Assembly: GCA_947561715.1 (NCBI GenBank) | Contig: OX387201.1 | Span: 17,064,001 to 17,128,000 of the forward strand | Length of the DNA: 64,000 nucleotides | Source: Ascidia mentula | Taxonomy: Eukaryota; Chordata; Ascidiacea; Phlebobranchia; Ascidiidae | Direction of reading: 5' to 3' | In this document: positions 45,227-55,154 of the stretch, one piece after another | How positions within the stretch are numbered: position 1 is the stretch's first letter | Layout of the letters: each line of letters starts with the position of its first letter | Translations under genes and position numbers: made by a program | The notes under the pieces: model-generated | The model's database searches: none | Seen by the model: only the letters and a program-made list of their open reading frames with translations | Told to the model about the DNA's origin: nothing

Positions 45227-45705
45227 CAGGGTTGCCATTTGGCCGTCTTCACGGCCAAATTCCAGAAATTTGGCCGTTTGAAAATCGGCCTGGCCGCGAA
45301 AAAATCGTTTGGCCGTAAGGCAGATATTTGGCCGAATTTGGCCGAATTTCACTTGGTACTATGTAAATCCACAAAAGGCATGCTGGTTTCAGGTTATCAA
45401 CAGATTTGTGGACGATTGTGTTGTCATAAATATGTCTCAGAAAAATTGTTACGTCATAAACTAATCTTGACTGAGTTGGCAAAGAATTATGCTGCAATCG
45501 TAATGTTTTAGCAACATAACCGGTTTTGAAACCACTGATAAGCATATAGATAACAGTGTTTTAAACATACAATTTACGAATTTATTTCCGGCTATATAGT
45601 CGTTTCTAAAGGAAATCATCAAACTTATAACGTGATTTGGCCGAATTTTGGCCGTAAGAGAAAAAAAAATTGGCCGTCAAGTGTTTTGACCATCTGGCAG
45701 CCCTG
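45227..45705. mobile_element. hAT-like non-autonomous element at the inner end of the left arm
   Basis: A 479-base element with ends CAGGGTTGCCA and TGGCAGCCCTG and an 8-base target duplication caccgaac (45,219-45,226 and 45,706-45,713). The host sequence at the empty site is seen at 35,970 (caccgaacgg). It is rich in the word tggccg. An 8-base duplication and CAGGG ends fit the hAT superfamily. No transposase frame is seen. Confidence 0.85.
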
Positions 45706-46090
45706 CACCGAACGGTTTTCATCGATTCTGATTTTTCTTTGATTAAAGTTATGGGAAGCAAATATTAAAAGTGGGGTCCAAGGGCATGCTTTGTAAGTAC
45801 TTTTGAAACATTTTCGTGTGTTTTGACATACATTAAATTTTATGAGCTTTTTGAAAAAATTTGGTAACATTGATTAAAATATACGACCGAGGCTTTTTTC
45901 CATTTATTAAGCAATCTGTTTTTTTCTGAAATCAGGTGCACCTAACATGTTAGACACCCAGGACCTGGTAGCCATGAATAAGAATTTCTCCTGGCCCATA
46001 CACTTTTTTTCAAACATATCAGTTCTCAACAGTGCAGCTTGGTGACTAGTGATGTTGTTGCACATCAAGCATCCATGTGAAAATATTCAA
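45706..46090 (+). pseudogene. Unit B: 5' fragment of the kinase-like gene
   Basis: It matches 35,966-36,240 (exon 1 region and first intron) and then jumps to text like intron 2 of unit A (near 36,600), so exon 2 is deleted. The exon 1 start codon reads GTG. It is a non-functional fragment sitting between the hAT-like element and the TPP2 remnant. Confidence 0.65.
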
Positions 46091-46227
46091 TAATAGTTCT
46101 TAACAATGTCTATGTTCAACTTCTCCGTGAACATTTATAAAAAAAGGAAAAGTTCTTTGTGTTGTTATTAATTTTGGTAATCGCCTAAGTATATTGTGAA
46201 GTCTCATCTGTTTTTGATATCATTTAG

Positions 46228-47120
46228 GGTCACATGGAATGCATGTTGTAGCCATAACTTTGCGGATGAACCAGACAAAAATCGTATTACACCTGGTGCA
46301 CAAATTGTTTGCGAGATTGTTGATTCCAAACTTGCTACCATGGAGACCGGAACTTTAATCAGAGGGGTCAGTTTGATATTTTGTTTGTTGTAAAATGTGT
46401 GGCATATTGTGTTGTATTCTGTATTGTTAAAACAGCTGGAACAGACGGTTACTATTTTCTGTGTACTTGTAATTTTATATATTAACATATATATATACAT
46501 GTTTGTGTTCCAGTTATCAGAGGTTGTTCGTCTGGGATGTGATCTTGCCAACCTCTGTTATGGTGAAGCGTGCCACTGGCTGGGGGCTGAGTAAGAAATA
46601 TGTCACCTATCACTTACATGCATAGGCGTCGATATTGGGGTGACTGGGGTGGCATGTCACCCCTCACAAACAAACAGGGGTGACAACGCATGCATTGTCA
46701 CCCATGGATTTCGTTTAAATTAAAAATTATTGTCAGAAAAACCATATATACATTATACTATGCGTTGAGCTAGTTTTAAACGACCAGTACTATCACCATT
46801 ACAATCAGGACAAACACAAGGGTCTTGTGGATTGTTACGTAACAAAGTGACAAGAAACGGAATTTGCGTCATTTACTGATGTTTAGGGTGATACGACTGA
46901 CGAAATGTTTTTTGCGTGTTTCTGAAACCTGGAAAAGTCACCCTTAATATTTTACAAAACGTTAACGCCTATGCTTATGTGTCATTGAATTTGTCATGTG
47001 TGTTTTTCAGTAAAATCACTATAGAAGAGGTCGTCACCAAACACAATCTTATATTTGTGTCAAGTGCCGGCAACAATGGTCCATGTTTGTTGACAGTGGG
47101 CTCACCAGGTGGCACTTTTT
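46228..47120 (+). pseudogene. TPP2 fragment, extra upstream copy of three exons
   Basis: It holds pieces of the subtilisin-type domain of tripeptidyl-peptidase II. The first piece is the decayed exon around the catalytic His (frame lost before NFADEPDKNRITPGAQIV, and METGTLIRG lacking one residue pair). The second reads LSEVVRLGCDLANLCYGEA (46,515-46,592). The third has the oxyanion motif SSAGNNGPC (about 47,010-47,118). The last two exons recur at 48,298-48,556, so this is a tandem partial duplication. A hAT-like element splits the intron between them. It lies upstream of exons that encode an earlier part of the protein and cannot be spliced into a normal product. Confidence 0.85.
46621..46973. 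mobile_element. hAT-like MITE in a TPP2 intron
   Basis: A 353-base element with ends CATAGGCGT and ACGCCTATG. The 8-base duplication is cttacatg/cttatgtg. The intron copy at 48,395 shows the empty site (tttacatgtcattgaa). Confidence 0.8.
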
Positions 47121-50100
47121 AATGATCGATTTTTTGCTGTGTTGTGTGGTTTTGCCACAATGAGAAAAATATCTGGTGTAAGTGAATTGTTGACATGTTG
47201 ACAATTTTCTGGAGTGTGCATTCATATTGTTCTTAGTTTGGAGAACTCTTAAAAAGTATAACATTGACATTAGAAATAGATGTCTGTGCAAAATCCATAC
47301 ACTTTATGAGTCACGGAACAATTCCCTGTGCTAATTAAGAACTTTTCAAAATTGATTGCACGGAACCAAATGTGCAAATTATGTATCAACTTACCTTTTA
47401 TCAAATGTTACCAACTCTGAAATTCAGGAATTAGGAAATAACCACCTATGTTCTTCCAGTTTACATGAGATGGAAGACCCAAGATTGTCGACATCATTGA
47501 CGCAACAGGTAGTGGAGATGTTGACACAAGCACTGTAGTTACTCCTGATCGTGACGGAAATATTGTTGGTCTAACTGGTCGAACACTGAAGGTGTGTAGT
47601 TACTTTGGTATACATGTTGATTTGACAGCATAATGTTTATCAATGAAATATCATTTTGAAGCATGGCAAGAAAAATGACATTGCGTTAATTAGTTGGTAT
47701 TTTTTTTGATTCCATCGGCTTGGAACAACCCAAGTGGAAATTACAACATTGGTTTAAAAGATTTGTCCATCATTTTTTCTAAAAACCTAAAAGATTGCTT
47801 GCAGGTAAAAAGAGAGAATTTTTCTTGTAATCAGCAATTTTGTTTTAAAATATAAATGATATAATTATGAAAGATATAATAATATTAGGCAAAATGTGTG
47901 TGCACATGCAGTTATGTTGCCAGTCCAAGTGGAGTGATATGATTATTGAGATTCAACAATTTTATTTATTTATTTGGTTGCCTGAACAATTAAATATTCA
48001 CAGAAAGAAAAGAAGGAAGGTACATGGGACTCCCAACACAAGAAAATTACTGCCACTACACTAGGCAAGATTGAAGAAAGCACCAAAGCAGACCAAGGAA
48101 CCCTGCAGTTGCAACCATGGAGACTGGAACTGGTTTAATCAGAGGGGTCAGTTTGAAATCTTGTTTGTTGTAAAATGTGTAGCTTTTTGTTTTGCACTCT
48201 GTATTGTAAACAGCAGGAACAGATGGTTACATCATGTTATTATCTGTGTATATACTTGAAATTTTGTATGTTAACGTACATATTTGTGTTGCAGTTATCA
48301 GAGGTTGTTCGTCTGGGATGTGATTTTGCTAACCTCAGTTATGGTAAAGCGTGCCACTGGCCGGGGGTTGGGTAAGAATGTTACCTATCATTTACATGTC
48401 ATTGAATTTGTCATGTGTGTTTTTTCAGTAAAATCTGTTCCACTGCAGAAGAGGCCATCACCAAACACAATCTCATATTTGTGTCAAGTGCCGGCAACAA
48501 TGGTCCATGTTTGTCGACGGTGGGCTCACCAGGTGGCACTACAGAGCACATTATAGGTAGGTTATGCTGTGTGCACTTAAAATACCATGTCCATAAAATG
48601 TTGATACAATTTCTTGCATTTTAAGAAAACAAAAAAAATTACATTTATTTCATGCCAGGCGTCCAAAACATATTCACAAACATTTTCACCCTGACTTATT
48701 TTCTATATCAATCAGTTGCTTTGTTGTCATTCTTAAAAAAATTCTTGTGAATTGTTTCTTTGTAGCACCTGTGCTTTGTCGGTAGACTGTATGGTTTCCT
48801 TGTCTCTCTTTTCAGTATCACTCACATGGCGTTTTGCTGGTATTCAGTTCTTTACACAATAAAGGTTCTCAAATTCCTTATCTTGTTCTTTAGGTGTAGG
48901 AGCGTGGGTATCTCCTGACATGATGACAGCTGAATATTCGATGACTGAAAAACTGCCTAGCAACCAGTATACATGGTCGTCAAGGGGCCCATGGTAAGCA
49001 ATAAAATAACTTGTTTTTTGTTGTTAGTTACCTTGTGTTATTAATTTCAAATGTTATTGAATCACATTTTAGTGTGAATGGAGCACTTGGCGTGTCCATA
49101 TCAGCACCAGGTGGCGCCATCACCTCTGTTCCAAATTGGACCTTACACGGGAGTCAGCTGATGAATGGAACCTCAATGTCTTCACCAAATGTGTGTGGTG
49201 AAATTGCACTTATTTTATCAGGTAGACTTTCATCTGGTTTGGACAGAAACTAAGTAAATATTGGTAAAGAATTAGTTATATTGGTAAAGAAGTAGTTGTG
49301 TATTTGGTGCAACTTCACTTTGTATCTCTGGTAGATTAAACAAAAATTGAAATAGTTCAGCAACTAAAATTTTGGAAATTTTTGAATTTTATTTTTTAAT
49401 TGCTGCTTTGTGCAGATTCAAGAATAAAAATACTGTTGTATTTTAGCATTGAAAGCTCAGGAAATACAATATACTCCATACAGTATTCGCTGCGCTATCC
49501 AAAACACAGCATCAAAACAAGGCTCTATTGAATGCTTTGCTCAGGGTCATGGATTTTTACAGGTAGGCTGATATGAATATAGTGGGAGGTCACATTTAAT
49601 TTATATCTCACATTTTTAAGGTAAATGAAGCATATGAATATATAATAAATAATGCTGCTGCACCAGAAAACAAGATATCTTTTGACATTTCACTTCCACA
49701 ATCAGGAAAAGGTAATTGTTGATAGTTTAAGATAAATTGTTGTTTGCAACCTGTATAGTTTCTCAATTTCAGTTATCTATCAAGATCATGAAATCAACAT
49801 AATATTTAACTTGTTTGCAGGAATTTATCTACGTTCTTATGAAGATTGTTTGAAACCACGTTCTGTCAGTGTGACTGTCGAACCCAAATTCCACTCTTCA
49901 GCAAGTAAGCACAAAAAATAATAAACAGTTGTCAAGCCCTCTTTGTGGTCTGTGTTTGCGGATGAACGTTCATTTCTCAATCTTCAGGTCCTGAGGAAAA
50001 GATTGAATTCAGTTGTCACATGGCTGTATGCAGTGACCAGCCCTGGGTAGTTTGTCCAACACATCTTGAAATGATGAACATGGCAAGAGCGTTTGTCGTC

Positions 50101-51036
50101 AAAGTAAGTTTTATGGCTGCCACCAAGATTTGCCTAAACTAAACAATTTGGAATAGACTTTAATAATATAGTTACGCAAACACCAAGTAAATAATGTTAC
50201 TTGAAAGATGTTGATCTGTTGTATGGAATCTAATTCATGTTTGTTTAAATTAAATCATCATCTGGTTGCATTTTCAGGTGGATCCAAGAGGATTACCTCC
50301 AGGTGTACATTATGCCCAGGTTCAAGGTTTCAACACAAAGTGTTTGGATGCAGGAGTACTTTTCACTCTGCCAGTCACTGTCATTAAACCAGAAAAGTAA
50401 GATCCTTCAGTTTCCTGTCTTTTAATTATTTTTATTTTTTTATGATTAATTTTTATTGTAATTTTTTTGACTTCATTTCCCAATGAATGAAAAATTTCAC
50501 AAAACTTATAACCTGAGATATCTTTGTCTAGAACTGGTCAACTCACCAACTACCGACTTCAACAAGAACAACGAACGTTTAAACCTGGACAGATAGCAAG
50601 AAAGTTCTTCCATGTACCTGAAGGTGCAACATGGGCAGGTCAGGATTTGACAAATGCACAGATTCAACCTAGAATTAACTTTATGCTGAAAATGTATTTT
50701 TTAGTTCTTAGCAACAGCTTGCTTGAGGCTTGTATTGACTCTTATATTAGGATCAGACAATTACTTTTCCCACAGAAATGACGTTGAAAAATCACTCAAT
50801 TGATCAGTCAGCAAGATTCGTGTTACACTGCGTCAATATTCGACCACAAAGAGCATTTCGTGAACAAGAGTTTTACAAGCTTGTAAATGTTCCAGCAGGT
50901 GGCTCCACAGAGCAGGCGTTTGCTGTTCAGGTAACAATTCCCGCCTTTGTGCACAATAATATCATATAATATCTAACATTAGTAATTTTTTTACCTCTAC
51001 ATACATTTGATAAGCAAAGTGGAGCCAATAATATGA

Positions 51037-51271
51037 ATTGCGTAAGCTGCAGACAGATGGCCACTGTTTCAACATAAAAGGTCTTGAGCATCAGTGCAGC
51101 TGGTGTGACTATCAGACGACTTTGCTGACCAAACGGCCAAGCAAAGACTTCCACTTTGTGGTGACTATACAATCACCGTAGGTTGCACCTAGTCGTCTGA
51201 TAGTCACACCAGCTGCACTGATGAGACCTTTTATGTTGAAACAGTGGCCATCTGTCTGCAGCTTACGCAAT
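51037..51271. mobile_element. Foldback MITE in a TPP2 intron
   Basis: A 235-base near-perfect hairpin begins attgcgtaagctgcagacag and ends with its complement. The arms are about 90 bases. The inner part of the TIR (agctgcagacag, actgttt, aggtct) matches the element at 59,149-59,510, so the two belong to one family. The superfamily is not clear. Confidence 0.8.
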
Positions 51272-51484
51272 CTACATGCATTGTTTTGCTTTACTTAATG
51301 TGTTTTACTTTTTAGTCTGGGATCACAGTAGAACTCTGTGTCGCCCGCTGGTGGTCAAGTTTAGGTGACGTCTCCATTTCATATGACGTCAAATTCCGTG
51401 GGCTTACCGTTAGCAACAACTTGGTTATGGTGAGTGTAATATTTCTATATTTGACTCATAACACAGAATATACCCAAACCGACC

Positions 51485-51640
51485 ACTTCATTCACTCTGA
51501 TTGGTGAACCACTGTAGTCAAGGTTGTGGGTTCAAAGTTCAAATCTTACCAGGAGCATGTTGCTACCACTAGTCAGCTAATATCAATCAGTGTCGGTGAT
51601 GTCACTATAAATAAATGAATGATATGATAGCTGAGATAGA
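51485..51640 (+). repeat. Possible SINE remnant in a TPP2 intron
   Basis: The text ggttgtgggttcaaagttcaa resembles a B-box, followed by tgtcggtgatgtcactataaataaatgaatg. It has no second copy in the window. The call is tentative. Confidence 0.3.
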
Positions 51641-52129
51641 CCACACTGCCTTAGATTGTCGATTCAATCTTTCGTAATGTGGTATCTAGTCCTGAACACA
51701 AAACTTTGCATGTGTGTTGTACAACCAAGATGAAGTAAATACAGAAAGTAACGTAGTCATGAACCTCCCCAGCATGCAGCCAACGGAATTCATCGCCTTG
51801 AAGCTTGCTCATTGGAAAGAGAGGATCTCTCACCCTCTATAACCCTCAAACACGTTGTTCAACCCCTGAGAGCAACTGATCATTGTATACGTCCATTATC
51901 AGCTAGAGATCATGTTCTTGGAGATCAACCAACATATGAGATGATCAACACATACCCTTTGCATGTGGTGAGAATGTGGTTGATTTGAATCAACAGAGAC
52001 TTAAAACTGTTCATGTTTTAGTTACAAAATTATTGCATAAACCTAAAACAATTTATGATGAATTTAGGAAGTTTTAAACTGAGCAGCCTCATTACCTGCA
52101 CCTATTACTGGGGCTACTATTGTAACTTA

Positions 52130-52250
52130 TCAACTCACAATAAATTGTCTGCAGACAAAATCATCTGATGTCACCATATCCTTAGAGATCCCATTTTGAA
52201 TCTTTGCTTTCCACAACTTAATTTTTGGATCCAAGAACACCGTTCTGCGA
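52130..52250 (-). pseudogene. Unit C: exon 1 fragment of the kinase-like gene
   Basis: The reverse complement matches the exon 1 region of unit A (aacggtgttc, ggaaagcaaagatt, aaaatgggatct). It abuts the hAT-like element of the right arm in mirror image to unit B. Confidence 0.6.
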
Positions 52251-53120
52251 CAGGGCTGCCAGATGGTCAAAACACTTGACGGCCAATTTTTTTTTCTCTT
52301 ACGGCCAAAATTCGGCCAAATCACGTTATAAGTTTGATGATTTCTAGTGATGTTCCCAGTTCCAAATTATCCGGCCCGGCCGGATCCGGATAGTTGTCAA
52401 TCAAATCCGGCCGGATATTTTGGATCCGGCAGTTTGTTAACGCCGATTCGTTTATTATGGCAAAAATGTTTGATTGCCAAACAGAATGCTATGTTAAGGT
52501 TAGCCTGTCATGAGTGGAACAAACAAACGTGGGCATTTATTAATATGGTATAACACGTCACGAAAAACCTAAATAACAAATAACAGAAAAATCTTACGTC
52601 GGCGAGTATAACAGACTGGGTCCCAAAAACGAGTAATTTGCGAAATGTTTGTCCGCTTTTAGGACAAAAATGCTTTCCCAACTATCCGGTAAAATTAAGT
52701 GTATTATCCGGCCGGGTCCGGGTATTGAAAATTGGTCAATATCCGGCCGGGTCCGGGTACCCGGATCCGGCGCAACACATCACTAATGATTTCTACAAAA
52801 ACGACTACATAGCCGGAAATAAATTCGTAAATTGTATGCTCAAAACACTGTTATCTATATGCTTAATCAGTGGTTTCAAAACCGGTTATGTTGCTAAAGC
52901 ATTACGATTGCAGCATAATTCTTTACCAACTCAGTCAAGATTAGTTTATGACGTAACAATTTTTCGGAGGCATATTTATGACAATACAATCGTCCACAAA
53001 TCTGTTGATAACCTGAAACCAGCAATGCCTTTTGTGGATTTATATAGTACCAAGTGAAATTCGGCCAAATTCGGCCAAATATCTGCCTTACGGCCAAACG
53101 ATTTTTTCGCGGCCAGGCCG
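52251..53120. mobile_element. hAT-like element in right arm, cut at one end
   Basis: It starts CAGGGCTGCCAGATGG and is the mirror copy of 45,227-45,705, but the other end is missing at the arm deletion. It contains a second element. Confidence 0.75.
52345..52785. mobile_element. Second hAT-like MITE nested in the first
   Basis: A 441-base element with ends TAGTGATGT and ACATCACTA and an 8-base duplication atgatttc (52,337-52,344 and 52,786-52,793). The empty site is the left-arm element. It is rich in ccggatccgg-type words. Confidence 0.85.
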
Positions 53121-53279
53121 TGTGTTTCAAAAAGTCAGGGAATTTTTGTTGTTCATTGCAAGTATAGTAAATTTGTATTTCACGGCATTGGTAACTATCA
53201 CAATACTTAAAAATGACAACTTGACAGCCTTTTTTCAAACACATTTTTGCCAACACTTCTGTGTAGAAAAAACTCACGC

Positions 53280-53475
53280 TTAACTGCGTTTGCTTCTCCT
53301 TCCACTGTTTTTCCTTGTGCTTAATCGAGGTGTCGTGCGTTGCTGTGTTGGTAATATACTTGTTACGACGCAAGCGACGATCTAAGGAAATTGTAAGTCG
53401 TTGCACATTTACGTCACTCGCTAAAAAAATCAGTACAGCAATAAAATGCTGTTCAGTGAAGCGGAACCCCGACAT
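53280..53475 (-). other. MSGFR segment, copy in right arm
   Basis: The minus-strand frame MSGFRFTEQHFIAVLIFL continues to RRLRRNKYITNTATHD. It forms a 193-residue frame only by running into the hAT-like element, so that length is not meaningful. It has the better splice signals of the three copies. Confidence 0.35.
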
Positions 53476-54244
53476 TTCAACTCGTCGCCATTAATTCGAA
53501 AACTAGGGAACTGCGGTCCGACACGGGGAGTTTCGCACATTCGAGTACGATTTTTTTCAAAATGGGGCTATTGTGTACATTGGATTACTGGAATATTGGA
53601 ACTTTTGTATCGTCTGGATCAAGTCTGGAATACAAGTGTTCGCTCCACAAATCCAAGGTGAGTAAGTTGGCTATTCTTTCTTCTAACGACCCTCTCAGTG
53701 CTTGTCATAAACATTAGAAGCACTATTAAACACCTCACTAACACACACTATTTGGAAAAAAAAGAAACAGAATTAAACACGACACACGTCTCATCAATGA
53801 CATAACCTGGCACTTGGTAACATCCCGCAAAACCTCTTTACGCTGAAAACTAACTATCCAGCGAAATAGGGACAACCCCTTTTTCGAGGTGGTCCAAACC
53901 GACGTTTTCAACGCCTTTAACAACCGGAGAAATACCGACACCCCATAATAGCGCCCACTCCCGGATGACACATCATCAAAATTTGTCCACGCGATGTTAT
54001 CGTTTTTTTTATTTATCCTCACTGAAACCGACTGTATAGCATATATGGCATACATATACATATAGCAAAAATAATATGGCACCAATAAACCTACTGTATG
54101 AGACCTTTCACGGCATGACCAAAATAACCGGAAAACGCCCCACATTAGCGCCCACCTGGGGACTGTACATTAACCACCAAATAACCACCAGATGTCACTG
54201 TTTTTCCCCGTACCCGTTTGTTATTGTATTGTTGTTTGCATTGC

Positions 54245-54990
54245 TTGAGACATTGCGAGAGCAGAAAGGCTTTGTATTTTTGGCTTCAAAATAGCAATAC
54301 GATTCAACACAAAGCACAAGCTGTATGGGAGTCCTTGGTCAACTTTGGAGTATCTTGGAGGCAAATATATAAAAATATACCTCAAGCTACAGTGGAAACT
54401 AAACTAATAAGCTTTCAAATTAATCTAAATCTCATGGCCATTGTGACCAACAAAAAGTTAAAGGATATGAAGTTTACAGAAACAGGTTCATGTGTCTTTT
54501 GCGAAAATGCCGCGGAAACTGTTTTCACATCTATTTGTAAATTGCCCTAATGCAGCACATTACTGGGAAAATGTATGCGGTTGGCTCAGTGCTAAACTTC
54601 GTGTCCCCTTTTATTTTTCTCCTTTGCATTTACTGTTCGGAATACATCAAAATAATAATATTTTTAAATGCTTTTTAAACTGCGCTCTTCTTTGTGCACG
54701 ATTTGTAATTTATAGATGCAAATACGCTAAGAGGCAACCAACAACAACAACAGAATTTGTAAATATGTTGCAAACAATAAGATCCATTGAATTAAACATC
54801 GCCAGTGAGAAATACCGAACCGAATTATTACAAAAGAAAGTGGTCGTACGCTGCTTGACGTGAAGCATATCCATGTAACTTGACTTCTTGTGCTGATTTC
54901 TCGCCATTATGTTTAACCCTTGTTGCCTTTTTTGTCTTCTTACTTAATCTTTTCTTCAATTGTACGCCTTTAGCGTCCTTTTTTCAATAA
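54245..54990 (+). mobile_element. LINE 3' fragment, copy 2
   Basis: The mirror copy of 42,933-43,655 within the right arm, with ESRKALYFWLQ and ETGSCVFCENA. One frameshift lies near 54,525. Confidence 0.8.
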
Positions 54991-55154
54991 TAATAAAAAA
55001 ATAAATAAAATAAGAAAAAAATGTTGTTTGTATTTGTTGTTCTCGCTCTCCATTTATTTGCGCTAACTCGTGGGCAATAATTTAATGATAGATCAATCAC
55101 TAGGAGTCGGTATATTTTCCCTTACGTGTTTTTACTTGTATTGTTTTTTTTTTT

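Larger units (their letters stand above)
42775..45705. repeat. Left arm of a 2.9 kb inverted repeat
   Basis: It matches the reverse complement of 52,251-55,148. It contains, in order, a LINE 3' fragment (42,933-43,655), a 130-residue frame that also occurs in the other arm (43,747-44,139; MWGVFRLFWSC; no known domain), the MSGFR segment (44,412-44,620), and a hAT-like element at the inner end. Scattered substitutions and indels between the arms argue for a genuine old duplication and not a copy made by assembly. Confidence 0.85.
47460..51968 (+). pseudogene. TPP2: TPP2 (tripeptidyl-peptidase II), truncated and internally deleted
   Basis: TPP2 is a giant cytosolic serine peptidase that removes tripeptides downstream of the proteasome. 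Exons follow the family order: [17 protein letters not shown] (47,467), the exon with NNPSGNYNIGLKD (47,705), KEKKEGTWDSQHKK (48,004), [43 protein letters not shown] (48,900), NGTSMSSPN with the catalytic Ser (49,071-49,220), then the exons to ARWWSSLGDVSISYD (51,316) and ITLKHVVQPLR...PTYEMINTYP (about 51,755-51,968). About 170 residues between KEKKEG and METG, including the catalytic His, are deleted near 48,105 and the joint is out of frame. The N-terminal Asp exon and the last 450 or so residues are absent. The later exons are open, so loss may be recent. A complete gene should exist elsewhere. Confidence 0.88.
52251..55148. repeat. Right arm of the 2.9 kb inverted repeat
   Basis: The reverse complement of 42,775-45,705. 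It differs by a roughly 500-base loss at 53,120 (joint tttcaaaaagtcaggg next to ggccaggccg) and by an extra hAT-like insertion at 52,345-52,785. Confidence 0.85.

Noticed and set aside
52894-53475. A 193-residue minus-strand protein
   Set aside because: The frame runs from the MSGFR segment into a hAT-like element at a deletion joint; the left arm shows that the two parts are normally separate.
42775-55148. Inverted repeat dismissed as a simple assembly error
   Set aside because: The arms differ by substitutions, a 500-base deletion and a nested insertion, so a real duplication is more likely, although long reads would settle it.
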